Shown: positions 9,140-19,667 of the stretch, piece after piece
Numbering within the stretch: the stretch's first letter is position 1
Layout of the letters: every line of letters begins with the position of its first letter
Assembly: GCA_963698495.1 (NCBI GenBank)
Contig: CAVORB010000020.1
Coordinates: forward strand, 1-64,000
Direction of reading: 5' to 3'
Origin: CAVORB01 sp963698495
Lineage (GTDB): Bacteria; Pseudomonadota; Gammaproteobacteria; Chromatiales; Chromatiaceae
DNA length: 64,000 nucleotides
Made by a program: the position numbers and the translations under genes
The notes under the pieces: model-generated
Seen by the model: the letters and a program-made list of their open reading frames with translations, nothing else
Told to the model about the DNA's origin: nothing
The model's database searches: none

Positions 9140-9820
9140 ATGTCGAGACATGCAGGTTTCACTCGCCGCATCTTCCTGGTGACCACGATCAGCGTCTCCG
9201 CGCCCGCAATGGCCTGGACGCCCTACGGCTACGATCCCTACGGCCCCGGTCCTGGCGCGGGCGAAGCCCCCGTCGCTCCCGGACCCGAGCAATCAGCCGA
9301 TCAGGCCTGGGGGAGGGGCATGCCCCCTCCTCCGGGCTATGCACCCTACGGCTACGGGTATCCGCCGCAACCTCCCTACCCCGCCACCCAGGCGCCTGGT
9401 AACCAGGGCTACGATGCTGGTCCGGCAACCCAGCCGCCGGGTTATCCGCCGTTCGGTTCCCGGCAGGGCTTCCCCGACATGGGCGGTCCAGGCTTCGGGC
9501 CGCGGCAGGGACCGTTGCGGATCTCGCGACGCATGACCGAGGACGCCTACATCATCGAGATCGCCCTCGAGGGCATGTCGGCGGAAGAGGTCCAGGTCAC
9601 CACCCAGGGGAACTGGATCAGCATCGGGCGCGACCAGTCCCGGCAGGACGTCAAGGAGGACACCTTCGATCAGGGACGCGGCTATGCGCGCAGCTACAGC
9701 TTTTCCAGCGGGAGCGCCAGCCGCCGCTTCAGCGTCCCCCGGGACGCCGACGTATCGGCCATGACCCGAGAGGAGAGCGACGGAACCCTGCGCATCAGCA
9801 TCCCGCGGCAGCGCCAATGA
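9140..9820 (+). CDS. exported Hsp20/alpha-crystallin-like protein with Pro/Gly/Tyr-rich segment
   Basis: 226 residues from ATG 9140. The N-terminus (RRIFLVTTISVSAPAMA) looks like a signal peptide, so the protein is predicted to be periplasmic or surface-exposed. Residues about 27-130 are low-complexity and rich in Pro, Gly, Tyr and Gln (YGYDPYGPGPG, PPPPGYAPYGYGYPPQPPYP). Residues about 135-226 match the alpha-crystallin domain of small heat-shock proteins: ISRRMTEDAYIIEIALEGM, VQVTTQGNWISI, then FSVPRDADV…DGTLRISIP. Cytosolic Hsp20 proteins bind unfolded proteins; an exported version would do so in the envelope, which is inference. It is followed by an NTF2-like gene on the same strand. Confidence 0.75.
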   Translation: MSRHAGFTRRIFLVTTISVSAPAMAWTPYGYDPYGPGPGAGEAPVAPGPEQSADQAWGRGMPPPPGYAPYGYGYPPQPPYPATQAPGNQGYDAGPATQPPGYPPFGSRQGFPDMGGPGFGPRQGPLRISRRMTEDAYIIEIALEGMSAEEVQVTTQGNWISIGRDQSRQDVKEDTFDQGRGYARSYSFSSGSASRRFSVPRDADVSAMTREESDGTLRISIPRQRQ

Positions 9821-9885
9821 AACGCCCCGCGAGCCGCTGACACGGGATAGATCACGCATCCTTCATCGAGTCGACAGAGAAGCCC

Positions 9886-10308
9886 ATGCCCGAGGAATAC
9901 CTGACCCCGCAAGACGCCGAGGACGCCTTTTACGACGCCATCGACGACCGTGATGCGGCGCGTCTGCGCGGCGTGTGGGAGGAGTCGCCCGCCATCGCCT
10001 GCCTGCTGCCGATGCAGCCGCTCCTCCACGGGGCCGAGGTGCACAAGGCGTGGGCGCCGTTGACCGAGGGCGACCTGCGGCTCGACATCCAGGTTCGCCA
10101 CATCCGTTGGCTGGAGGCGGGGGACGTGGCGATCCACTACGTCGAGGAGCGCGTCAGCTTCCCCGGCCAGCCCGCGCAGCCCCCGGTCTATGCCACCAAC
10201 GTCTACCGGCGGGGCACGTCGGGCTGGAGAATGATCCTGCACCAGAACTCGCCGACGCCGCCACCGCCGGGGGCCATGCCGCCGGGCATGCCCCCTGTCG
10301 CGACCTAG
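9886..10308 (+). CDS. SnoaL/NTF2-like fold protein
   Basis: 140 residues starting MPEEYLTPQDAEDAFYDAID. The pattern of an N-terminal helix pair, a conserved W (GVWEES), a strand-rich second half (HYVEERVSF) and ATNVYRRGTSGWRMILHQNSP is typical of the SnoaL/DUF4440 branch of the NTF2-like superfamily. These form small cone-shaped dimers that bind or convert diverse small molecules. The C-terminus is a Pro/Gly/Met tail. It lies 65 bases downstream of the Hsp20-like gene and may be co-transcribed. The substrate is unknown. Confidence 0.65.
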   Translation: MPEEYLTPQDAEDAFYDAIDDRDAARLRGVWEESPAIACLLPMQPLLHGAEVHKAWAPLTEGDLRLDIQVRHIRWLEAGDVAIHYVEERVSFPGQPAQPPVYATNVYRRGTSGWRMILHQNSPTPPPPGAMPPGMPPVAT

Positions 10309-10418
10309 CGCGCGCCCGGGGATGCGGCCAGATGCGGCGCACCAGGCTTGATCTCGTTGGCCCTCGGGAATAGGCTCGCGCCCCTCACCGCAACGCGAGC
10401 GCCCTCCCGAGACTTCCC

Positions 10419-11704
10419 ATGCGCGTCACCCTTCAAGCCCTCGGCTGCCGCCTGAACGAGGCCGAGCTGGAGACCTGGGCCAGGCAGTTCCGACAGCGCG
10501 GCTACCAGATCGCCACCGCCCCGGAATCCGCCGATCTGGTGGTCGTCAACACCTGCGCGGTGACCGCCGAGGCGGTGCGCAAGTCCCGCAAGCTGCTGCG
10601 ACGCACGCAACGGGAGAATCCCCGCGCCAAGCTGGTGGTCAGCGGCTGCTTCGCCTCCCTGGAGAGCGAGTCCCTGGCGCGCGAGCAGGGAGTCGATCTG
10701 GTGATCCCGAATCAGGACAAGGACCGGCTGGTGGAGATCACGGCGCGCGAGCTGGCGCTCCCGTCCATGCCGAGAACCGCCATGGACGAGGACGCCAACC
10801 CGCTGTTCGCCCGCGGCCGCCAGCGCGCCTTCATCAAGGTCCAGGACGGTTGCCGTTACCGCTGCGCCTTCTGCATCGTCACCCTGGCGCGGGGCGAGGA
10901 GCGCAGCCGCCCGCTTGCGGACGTGGTGGACGAGGTGAACCGGCTGGTGAGCGAGGGCGTCAAGGAGATCGTGCTCACCGGGGTGCACCTCGGCGGCTAC
11001 GGGAGCGACGGGGACAGCGGGCTGGCAGAGCTGGTCCGCGCGGTGCTGGCCGACACCGAGGTGCCTCGGCTGCGGCTGGGCTCACTGGAGCCCTGGGACC
11101 TGCCGCCCGGTCTCTGGGAGCTGTTCGACGACCCGACGCCTCATGCCTCACCTGCATCTCCCCCTGCAGAGCGGCTCCGACGCGGTGCTGCGCCGGATGG
11201 CCCGGCGCTGCCGCACCGACGAGTTCGCGCGCCTGGCGCGTGAGGCCAGGGACGCGGTGCCGGACTTCAACCTCACCAGCGACATCATCGTCGGCTTCCC
11301 CGGCGAGACCGACGAGGAATGGCGACAGACCATGGACTACGTCGCCGCGGTGGGCTTCGGCCACCTGCACATCTTCAGCTACTCCCCGCGCCCCGGAACC
11401 AAGGCGGCCGGCTTGCCGGATCAGGTACCCGCTGAGATCAAGAAGGCGCGCAGCCGCGAGATGCACGCGCTGGACCGAGCGCATGAAGCGCGCGACGCTG
11501 GAGAACCACGTCGGGCGCCGTTACCCGGTGCTGATCGAGGGCCGCTACCAGGGAGAGGCGGGCGGCGACTGGTTCGGCTACACGCCGAACTACCTCCCGG
11601 TACGGATGCGGAACCTGGATACCGAGGAGGCGGTGAACCGGATCCTCGACATCCATCTCGACGGGGTGCACCTGGACGGGGAAAGCCTGACCGGGCGCCG
11701 GTAA
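10419..11704 (+). CDS. mtaB: tRNA-t6A37 methylthiotransferase MtaB, two frameshifts
   Basis: Radical-SAM methylthiotransferase that turns t6A37 of tRNA into ms2t6A. The N-terminal UPF0004 domain carries its three cluster cysteines (LGCRLNEAE Cys10, NTCAVT Cys46, SGCFAS Cys77). The radical-SAM cluster is DGCRYRCAFC (CxxxCxxC, Cys145/149/152). MPHLHLPLQSG and SDIIVGFPGETDEEW follow, then a C-terminal TRAM-type domain (GRRYPVLIEGR…YTPNYLPVRM). The sequence is spread over three frames. One extra base near 11136 (before RLMPHLHLP) and one near 11474 (before ERMKRATLENH) account for it. The corrected protein is 427 residues, a normal length. Loss of a tRNA-modification gene by two clean +1 indels is less likely than sequencing error. 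Confidence 0.88.
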
Positions 11705-11723
11705 CCAACCGCCGCGGGTCGCC

Positions 11724-12282
11724 TCAGAAGCCGCGCTCGACCGCTGCTTCCTGCTCCGCGTCGAGGGCTGTTGCCACGTAGGCCAGGGAAAGGCCCATCT
11801 CCCGGGTCCAGGCGAGCTCGATGCGCCACGCCTCCTCGGGCGCCCAGACGTGGATCGCCCGCCCATCCCCGCGGCGGATGGATCCCAGCCGCCGCGACGG
11901 CGTGGTGGCGTAGGGTGGAAAGCGGCTCTGGTCTTCCCCGGGTCCGTACTTCTTGCTCAGCAGGCCGTAGAGATCGTCGAACCTGAGCTGCGATGCCGCC
12001 CGGTAGCGTCGAACCACCTTGTAGACGCGATCCCGGAACGCGATGACGTAGACCTGTTCCGGGCCCTCCTGGAAGACCAGGGCGCGCCGCTCGCCATCGA
12101 CCTGCTCGAACTGCGGCGGATGCCCTGGACGAAGCGCCTGATCCACGCTCGCCGCCTAGGCAGTAGCGCCCGAAGACCTGCTTCAGGCAGGCGTCCTGCT
12201 GCTCGGCCGCGATCCCGCCAGACAACCAGAGGATGGCGACGGAGATGACGGCCAAGGTTCTCAATCCGCGCGCTCGCTGCAT
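11724..12282 (-). CDS. exported protein of unknown function, frameshifted
   Basis: From ATG 12282 a signal peptide (LAVISVAILWLSGGIAA) leads into EQQDACLKQVFGRYCLGG. After one extra base near 12150 it continues as VDQALRPGHPPQFEQVDGE. It then runs in one frame through VYVIAFRDRVYKVVRRYR, DLYGLLSKKYGPGEDQSRF and IHVWAPEEAWRIELAW to the stop at 11724. Corrected length is about 185 residues. The Cys pair near the mature N-terminus (ACLKQVFGRYC) could form a disulfide. The motif LYGLLSKKYGPG recurs in small exported proteins of unknown function in many Proteobacteria. No function is assigned. It is convergent with mtaB. Confidence 0.6.
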
Positions 12283-12353
12283 AGATCCCCTCTGGTACGA
12301 CGACGGTCCTGAAGACACCGCGGCCGCCGCCCACACGGGCAGCAACGCTGGCA

Positions 12354-13160
12354 TCAGTTCGGATCGGCGCGGTTAGGATAACCAATGCCGTCCCCGTCGG
12401 ACATGCCCTCGCCGCCCTCGGCCCGGCGCTCACTGAGCCGCTCCACGAAGCTTCTCAGGCGCGCGTAGTGGCTACCCTGCCAGTAGACCCGGCCGCATCC
12501 CCGGCAGCGCCAGAACCGGTCGAAGGCGGACCGCACGCGTGGCGGAATCTCCGCGCCGAGCGCGCGCTTGTCGACCCTGGCGAGCGAGCCATTGCAGACC
12601 GTGCAGCGGGTGAAGGGGCGCAGCGCGCGGTACAGGTCCAGGCGTTCGACCACGTACGAGACCTGGTCCCGCGGGCGCTTCTGCGGCACGTAGAGCCCGT
12701 GGGTCACCGCCCGCCGCATCAGCAGCTGGCGGTCGCGGCTCAGGAGGACACGGCCCTCCCCCGCGGCGATGGACGCCAGCCTCGCGTCCCCGGGGTCGTT
12801 GGCGAACAGGGTGTCGAAGCCGAGCAGGCGCAGATAGCGCGCGAGTCCGCCGAGGTGGGCGTCGGCGAGGAAGCGAATGCGGCGCAGGGGTCGGCTGCGC
12901 ACCGCCAGCAGCGGGGAGACATCCAGGGACTCGAAAACCGGATACAGGCTGACCCGGTCGCCGTCCGCGAGCCCGGCCTCAAAGCCGCTCGACACGCCGT
13001 TGATCAGGACCAGCTCGACCTCCGTCGGCGGAATGCCCAGGCTGACGATCAGGTGCCGGACCGGCGCGGGCGCCTGCAGCCGCACCTCGAGCTCCCGCTG
13101 TCGGCGATCCGGGGCCAGGAAGTCGTTGAGCTCGGCGTAGCAGCGGACCCGGATGTGCAC
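12354..13160 (-). CDS. Mut7-C RNase-domain protein with ThiS-like N-terminus
   Basis: About 268 residues. The first 80 residues (VHIRVRCYAELNDFL … GDRVSLYPVFESLD) look like the ubiquitin/ThiS-fold Mut7-C ubiquitin domain. The rest is the Mut7-C (PIN-like) nuclease domain: FLADAHLGGLARYLRLLGFD, LLSRDRQLL, and two CxxC zinc-knuckle pairs (CTVCNG and CRGCG). Conserved acidic residues in FLADAHLG and LSRDRQL are the likely metal-binding site. GTG 13160 is chosen because it avoids overlap with xthA, which ends 20 bases upstream; a GTG at 13202 is the alternative. The protein is thought to act as an RNase, but the substrate is unknown. Confidence 0.75.
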   Translation of the reverse strand: MHIRVRCYAELNDFLAPDRRQRELEVRLQAPAPVRHLIVSLGIPPTEVELVLINGVSSGFEAGLADGDRVSLYPVFESLDVSPLLAVRSRPLRRIRFLADAHLGGLARYLRLLGFDTLFANDPGDARLASIAAGEGRVLLSRDRQLLMRRAVTHGLYVPQKRPRDQVSYVVERLDLYRALRPFTRCTVCNGSLARVDKRALGAEIPPRVRSAFDRFWRCRGCGRVYWQGSHYARLRSFVERLSERRAEGGEGMSDGDGIGYPNRADPN

Positions 13161-13180
13161 GACGCCGACCGGGTTCCGGC

Positions 13181-13999
13181 CTAGAGGTCGAAGGCGGCCC
13201 ACACGGGACAGTGATCCGAGGGCTTCTCCATGGCGCGGATATCGTAATCGATGCCCGCATCCATCAGGCGCTCGCGCAAGGGCTTGCTCACCAGCACCAG
13301 ATCGATGCGCAGACCGCGTCTCGGCTCACGCTCGAAGCCGCGGCTGCGGTAGTCGAACCAGCTGAAGCGGTCGTCCGCCTCCGGGTGAAGGGCACGATAG
13401 GCGTCGGTCAGGCCCCAGTCGGTCAGGTTGGCGAGCCATTCGCGCTCCTCCGGCAGGAAGCTGCACTTGCCGGTGCGCAGCCAGCGCTTGGCGTTGTCCT
13501 CGCCGATACCGATGTCGAGGTCCAGCGGGGCGACGTTCATGTCCCCGAGCACCACCAGGTTCTGGTCGGGCGTAAAGCGCTCGCGCAGGAACGCGTTCAG
13601 GTCGGCGTAGAACTTCCGCTTGCCCGGAAACTTGACCGGGTGGTCGCGGCTCTCGCCCTGGGGAAAATAGCCGTTGACGACGGTGATCTCGGCCCCCGAG
13701 GGCAGGCGATAGCGGCCCGTGATCGCGCGGCGCTGGGCCTCCTCGCCGTCCGTCGGCAATCCCATCACGACCTCGATCGGGGCCTGCTTGCTCAGCAGCG
13801 CAACCCCGTAGTGGGACTTCTGACCGAAAAAGTGGGTGACATAGCCGAGCCCCTCGACCATCTCGCGGGGAAAGGCGTCGTCGGCGACCTTGCACTCCTG
13901 GACGCCAATGATGTCCGGGTCGTGTCGCTCCTTGAGGGCGGCGAGCTGATGCGGGCGGGCACGGATGCCGTTGATGTTGAAGGATACGATCTTGAGCAC
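13181..13999 (-). CDS. xthA: exodeoxyribonuclease III
   Basis: 272-residue AP endonuclease/3'-5' exonuclease of the EEP family, acting in base-excision repair. The landmarks are FNINGIRARPHQL at the N-terminus, the metal-binding Glu in GVQECKV, GLPTDGEEAQRRA, VNGYFPQGES, the catalytic Asp/Asn in LGDMNVAP, RIDLVLVS, and the terminal Asp-His of PSDHCPVWA. The length is standard for XthA. It lies downstream of phoU on the same strand with a 107-base gap, so it may be read from the pst operon or from its own promoter. Confidence 0.93.
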   Translation of the reverse strand: MLKIVSFNINGIRARPHQLAALKERHDPDIIGVQECKVADDAFPREMVEGLGYVTHFFGQKSHYGVALLSKQAPIEVVMGLPTDGEEAQRRAITGRYRLPSGAEITVVNGYFPQGESRDHPVKFPGKRKFYADLNAFLRERFTPDQNLVVLGDMNVAPLDLDIGIGEDNAKRWLRTGKCSFLPEEREWLANLTDWGLTDAYRALHPEADDRFSWFDYRSRGFEREPRRGLRIDLVLVSKPLRERLMDAGIDYDIRAMEKPSDHCPVWAAFDL

Positions 14000-14106
14000 G
14001 GGGGTCTGTCTCCGAGGCCGCCGGATGCGCGGCGGGCAGCAGGGAGACTAGCACGAGAGCAAGGCCCCATCCAGGCAACGCGGGCCCGTGGGGGACCGCC
14101 GGATGG

Positions 14107-14838
14107 TCAGCGTCTACCGCGCCGGCGCAGCGTCTCGATCAGGACCTCCTTGTTCTGGTAGCGAACGTCCTTACCCTTGGCGATGAAGATGACCTGCTCG
14201 GCAATGTTGCCGGCATGCTGGCCGATGCGCTCCAGGGCGCGGAGGGCAAAGACCAGGTCCACCAGCTGACCGACGAGCGAGCTGTCCTCCAGCACGAAGG
14301 TCATCAAATGCCGCAGACCCGCCTCGAACTCCTCGTCGAGCCGGTGATCGTCGGCGAACACATCCAGCGCCCCTTCCACGTCGAGCTGATTCAGCGCCTC
14401 GAGACTGCGCTCCAGCATAGAGCGGGCCACCTCGTCGAGACGCCGTACATGATGCAGGATCCTGGATGCGGGCTGCTGGCCGTCGCGCTCGAGGAGGCGG
14501 ATCACGCACCAGGCGATCTGCTCGGCCTTGTCCCCCGCTCGCTCCAGGTCGCCAACCACCTTGGACAAGGCGAGGATGAGGCGCAGATCGAGGGCGGCCG
14601 GCTGGCGTTTGGCGATCAGACTGAAGATGGCCTCGTCGGTGTCGAGCTCGAAGTGGTCGACCCTTGGCTCCCCGTCCACCACCTGGCGCGCCAGGCCCGG
14701 GTCGCCGTCGGCCAGCGCATTCACCGCCATCCGTGTCTGCTCGAGGACGTACTCGCCCATCTCGAGCACGAGGCCGCGAACGCGTCCGAGCTCCTGGTCG
14801 TAGGCGTGAACCGTGTGGCCTTTGGTGACGTCGTTCAT
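14107..14838 (-). CDS. phoU: phosphate signalling protein PhoU
   Basis: 243 residues; the last gene of the pst cluster. PhoU sits between the Pst transporter and the PhoR kinase and restrains the Pho response when phosphate is plentiful. It contains two three-helix bundles with the family metal-binding motifs: LERAGDKAEQIA in the first half and LERIGQHAGNIAEQVIF in the second. In the second motif the Asp commonly seen (ERIGDH) is Gln. No phoR/phoB pair is present in this window. The start MNDVTKGHT follows 73 bases after pstB. Confidence 0.93.
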   Translation of the reverse strand: MNDVTKGHTVHAYDQELGRVRGLVLEMGEYVLEQTRMAVNALADGDPGLARQVVDGEPRVDHFELDTDEAIFSLIAKRQPAALDLRLILALSKVVGDLERAGDKAEQIAWCVIRLLERDGQQPASRILHHVRRLDEVARSMLERSLEALNQLDVEGALDVFADDHRLDEEFEAGLRHLMTFVLEDSSLVGQLVDLVFALRALERIGQHAGNIAEQVIFIAKGKDVRYQNKEVLIETLRRRGRR

Positions 14839-14911
14839 GATTGCTCAAACACCGTTAAGGGACGTAAAACTGCTCGCTCGGCCTCGAGCCTCGGGACCAT
14901 CAGATCGCGCC

Positions 14912-15775
<864 letters not shown>

Positions 15776-15812
15776 TGTGTCTCTCCTCGTCTTGTGTCAG
15801 GTTCGCCGGCAT

Positions 15813-17131
15813 CTACCACCGGCGCTCGAAGCGCCTTCTCAACAGCACGGCGGTCAGGTTCATCAGGATCAGGAACCCGAGCAGCACCATGATCGCCGCC
15901 GACGTCCGCTCCACGAACCCGCGCTCGGGGCTGTCCGCCCACAGGAAGATCTGCACCGGAAGCACGGTCGCGGGGTCCGTCACGCCGCCGGGAATGTCGA
16001 CGATGAAGGCGATCATGCCGATCATCAGCAGCGGCGCCGTCTCCCCCAGGGCCTGGGCCATGCCGATGATGGTGCCGGTCAGCATGCCCGGCATGGCGAG
16101 CGGCAGCACATGGTGGAGCTGGGTCTGCAGGGGCGAGGCGCCGACGCCGAGCGCGGCCTCGCGGATCGAGGGCGGAACCGACTTGAGCGCCGCCCGGCTG
16201 GCGATGATGATGGTGGGCAGGGTCATCAGGGTCAGCACCAGCGCCGCCGATCAGGGGCGTGGAGCGCGGCACGCCGAAGAAGTTGATGAACACCGCGAGC
16301 CCGAGCAGGCCGAACACGATCGAGGGCACCGCCGCCAGGTTGTTGATGTTGACCTCGATCAGATCGGTCCAGCGGTTCTTGGGGGCGAACTCCTCCAGAT
16401 ACAGGGCCGCGCCCACGGCGATCGGAAAGGACAGCAGCAGGGTCAACAGCAGGGTGTAGAAGGAGCCCACCAGGGCGCCGGCGATGCCCGCCAGCTCGGG
16501 CTCCCGGCTGGCCCCCTTGGTGAAGAAGATGGTGTTGAAACGCCGCTCCAGCCTGCCCTCGGCCGCGAGCCGCGTCCACCCAGCCCAGGGTCTGATCCTT
16601 CACGCGGCGCTCGGACTCCGGCACGTCGCGGTCGATGTGCCCCTTGACCAGCATGTCGATATCGTCGTTGGCGAGCAGCCAGACCTCGGCGACGGTTCCG
16701 ATCTTCTCTGGGTGCGCGGCAATCAGCTCCCGCAACTGTTGCGGCGCGCCGGGGCTGACGAGCTGGTAGAGCTCGCGCAGGTCACGCCGCCCCTGAACCT
16801 CGGGAAACCGTTCCTTGAGCGAATCGCGGATGAGCTTCTGGTAGTCCGCGCAGGAGGGGATGCCGGGTTTGCGCAGGCACTCGCGATCGATCTCCTCCGC
16901 GGCGAAGTTGATCGGCAGCTGGATGTAGGTCTGTTGAAAGGCCGTGTAGCCCTTGCCGATGATGTCCACGAACAGAATGGCGACAAAGGCCAGACCCAGA
17001 ACGACGGCCCCCATGCCCATGAGGCGGAACCGTTTCTCGGCCGCGTAGCGGCGCGCCAGGCTCGCGTTGACGATGTCGATGGTGCGCGCGGCCGGCGCGC
17101 CACCGCCCGCGCTGGATGCTTGATTACTCAT
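15813..17131 (-). CDS. pstA: phosphate ABC transporter permease PstA, two frameshifts
   Basis: Membrane subunit of the phosphate importer. From ATG 17131 it has a cytoplasmic start, a first membrane helix (MGAVVLGLAFVAILFVDII), a long periplasmic stretch with a Cys pair, then the permease core (FYTLLLTLLLSFPIAVGAAL, NINNLAAVPSIVFGLLGLA). It finishes with the EAA-type loop (IREAALGVGASPLQTQLHHV). The frame changes near 16574 (after LGWVD) and near 16240 (after PLIGGA); one net extra base at each restores the family sequence. Corrected length is about 438 residues, long for PstA, as in other gammaproteobacteria with extended Pst permeases. The start overlaps the pstC stop by 8 bases, suggesting coupled translation. 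Confidence 0.88.
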
Positions 17132-18515
17132 ACTGTTCCCGGTACTTGCGCACGATGTGCAGGGCGATCACGTTCAGGGTCAGGGTGACGACGAAGAGCG
17201 TGAGACCGAGCGCGAAGGCGGCCAGGGTCTTCGGGCTGTCGAACTCCTGATCGCCGGTCAGCAGGGTGACGATCTGCACCGTCACCGTGGTCACCGCCTC
17301 CAACGGGTTCCAGGTCAGGTTCGCGGACATGCCGGCGGCCATGACCACGATCATGGTCTCGCCGATGGCGCGGGACACCGCGAGCAGGACGCCGCCGACG
17401 ATGCCGGGCAGCGCGGCGGGAAAGATGACCCGTTTGACCGTCTCGGACTGGGTGGCGCCCAGGGCGTAGGAGCCGTCGCGCATCGCCTGGGGAACCGCGT
17501 TGATCACGTCGTCCGACAGGGAGGACACGAAGGGGATGATCATGATGCCCATCACCAGCCCTGCCGCGAGCGCGCTCTCCGAGGCCACGTCCAGTCCCAC
17601 CGACGCCCCCAGGTCACGGATGAGCGGCGCGACGGTCAGCGCGGCGAAGAACCCGTAGACCACGGTCGGGATGCCAGCGAGGACCTCGAGCACCGGCTTC
17701 GCGGTCGCCCGTACCTTGCTCGGCGCGTACTCCGAGAGGTAGATGGCGGCCATCAGGCCGATGGGCACCGCCACCACCATCGCGATCAGGGAGATCAAGA
17801 GGGTACCCGCGAACAGGGGCACCGCGCCGAAGGCGCCGGACGCGCCGACCTGATCGGCCCGGAGCGCGATCTGCGGGCTCCATTCCATGCCGACGAAGAA
17901 TTCGGCCATGGAGACCTTCTGGAAGAAGAGGACGGACTCGAAGACCACGGACAGCACGATGCCCAGGGTGGTCAGGATGGCGATCGAGGAGAAGACCACC
18001 AGGATCACCATCACCGTGGACTCCACGCGATTGCGCGCCCGCAGCGCCGGGCTGGTCCTGCTCCGGGCGATGGAGAGCCCGCCGATGGCCACGGCGAGGC
18101 ACAGAACCCAGAGCGCGATCTGGGCGAGAGTCTGCAGGCGAGCGTAGTGGTCCGCGGCGGCCTGTAGCTCAGGCGTCACCTCGCCCGAGACGATGTTTCC
18201 CGTCGCCAGATTCTGGATGTCGTTGACGAGCAGCCCGACCCGTCCGTCCGAGAGTCCGGCGGTCATCTCCGCCGGAAGCTCGGCCTTCATCAGGCTGGTT
18301 ACGATCGCGTCCTGGAAGCCGAGCCAGAACCCGAACAGGAGCAAGGCGGGTATCCCCGCCCACAAGGCGGCGTAGAAGCCATAGTAGCCAGGCAGAGAGT
18401 GCAGGGTCTTGATGTTCGCCGCACCGCCCGCGACGGACACGGCTCGCCTGTAGCCGAAATGGTAGGCCAGCGCCATGAAGCCGAGGAGGAAGAGGAGCAG
18501 GACGGAGGACTGCAT
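17124..18515 (-). CDS. pstC: phosphate ABC transporter permease PstC
   Basis: 463-residue partner permease of PstA. An extended N-terminal part has helices (SSVLLLFLLGFMALAYHFGY, IPALLLFGFWLGF) and a periplasmic loop. The core permease domain follows (TLLISLIAMVVAVPIGLMAA, IPTVVYGFFAALTV, IMIIPFVSSLSDD) with the EAA-type loop YALGATQSETVKRVIFPAAL. It is the long PstC form found in several gammaproteobacteria; short PstC proteins are near 320 residues. It sits between pstS and pstA with no break in orientation. Confidence 0.93.
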   Translation of the reverse strand: MQSSVLLLFLLGFMALAYHFGYRRAVSVAGGAANIKTLHSLPGYYGFYAALWAGIPALLLFGFWLGFQDAIVTSLMKAELPAEMTAGLSDGRVGLLVNDIQNLATGNIVSGEVTPELQAAADHYARLQTLAQIALWVLCLAVAIGGLSIARSRTSPALRARNRVESTVMVILVVFSSIAILTTLGIVLSVVFESVLFFQKVSMAEFFVGMEWSPQIALRADQVGASGAFGAVPLFAGTLLISLIAMVVAVPIGLMAAIYLSEYAPSKVRATAKPVLEVLAGIPTVVYGFFAALTVAPLIRDLGASVGLDVASESALAAGLVMGIMIIPFVSSLSDDVINAVPQAMRDGSYALGATQSETVKRVIFPAALPGIVGGVLLAVSRAIGETMIVVMAAGMSANLTWNPLEAVTTVTVQIVTLLTGDQEFDSPKTLAAFALGLTLFVVTLTLNVIALHIVRKYREQYE

Positions 18516-18613
18516 GCTGGTCGACCCGTTCTCAAGACGATGAAGCCAGCGGCCCTGCGCGGGCCGCCGGCAATGCCGACACCGGGTAAGTGAAACCGGC
18601 TATCCGCGGACCA

Positions 18614-19660
18614 CTACTTCTCGGGCTTGCTCATCGGCTCCATGCCCTGGGCCGACGCGGCGACCTTGGCCCGCATGTCGTCCGGCAAGGGAATCAGGCC
18701 CTTGTCGGCGAGATAGCCCTCCGGTCCCCAGGCCTTGTCGCTGGTGAACTCGGTGACGTACTCCTCGATTCCGGGGATGGTCCCGACGTGGGCCTTCTTG
18801 ACGTAGAAAAAGAGCGAGCGGGAGACCGGGTAGTCACCGCTGGAGATCGACTCGAACGTGGGCTCGACGCCGTTGACCTTGGAGCCCTGGATCTTGTCGG
18901 CATTCTGGTCGAGGAAGCTGAAGCCGAAGATGCCCAGGGCGTTCGGGTTGGCCTGCAGCTTCTGCACGATCAGGTTGTCGTTCTCGCCGGCCTCGATATA
19001 GGCGCCGTCCTCACGCACACCGTGGCAGACGGCCTTGTGCTTGTCCTTGTCGGTCTTCTTCAGCGCCTTGATCGAATCGATACTGTCGCAGCCCGCCTCC
19101 ATCGCCAGCTCGACGAAGGCATCGCGGGTACCGGAGGTCGGCGGCGGCCCCAGTACCTCGATCTTGGCGGCCGGCAAGGAATCGTTGACCTCCTTCCAGG
19201 TCTTGTAGGGATTCGCGACCAGCTTCTCTCCGTCCCGGGGATCGGGCACATCCTTCGCCAAGGCCAGGAAGATGTCCTTCGGGGTCAGGTCGAGATGCGG
19301 GGCCTCCTTGGAGTTGGCGATGGCGATGCCGTCGTAGCCGATCTTGACCTCGACGATCTCCTTGACGCCGCTGGCCTGACAGGCGTCGAACTCAGACCCC
19401 TTGATGCGGCGCGAGGAGTTCGTGATATCCGGGTGGTCGACGCCAACGCCCGAGCAGAACAGCTTGAGTCCGCCGCCGGATCCCGTGGACTCGATCTTGG
19501 GGGTCTTGAACGCGCTGCTGCGGCCGAAGTTCTCGGCCACGGTGGTGGCGAACGGAAAGACTGTGGACGACCCGACGACCGTGATGTAGTCACGCGCCAG
19601 GGCTTGTGCGCTGAACGAAACCGCGACTGCGGTCGCGGTGACGACGAGCTTGGTTCTCAT
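18614..19660 (-). CDS. pstS: periplasmic phosphate-binding protein PstS
   Basis: 348 residues; first gene of the operon. The signal peptide ends near SFSAQALA. The phosphate-contacting segments are YITVVGSSTVFPFA at the N-terminus, ESTGSGGGLKLFC, DITNSSRRIK and PPPTSGTRDAFVE. ATG 19660 is preferred over the TTG at 19666 because GGGAG lies seven bases upstream of it. It delivers inorganic phosphate to PstCAB. The leader can fold into a hairpin that covers this ribosome site. Confidence 0.95.
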   Translation of the reverse strand: MRTKLVVTATAVAVSFSAQALARDYITVVGSSTVFPFATTVAENFGRSSAFKTPKIESTGSGGGLKLFCSGVGVDHPDITNSSRRIKGSEFDACQASGVKEIVEVKIGYDGIAIANSKEAPHLDLTPKDIFLALAKDVPDPRDGEKLVANPYKTWKEVNDSLPAAKIEVLGPPPTSGTRDAFVELAMEAGCDSIDSIKALKKTDKDKHKAVCHGVREDGAYIEAGENDNLIVQKLQANPNALGIFGFSFLDQNADKIQGSKVNGVEPTFESISSGDYPVSRSLFFYVKKAHVGTIPGIEEYVTEFTSDKAWGPEGYLADKGLIPLPDDMRAKVAASAQGMEPMSKPEK

Positions 19661-19667
19661 GATCAAT

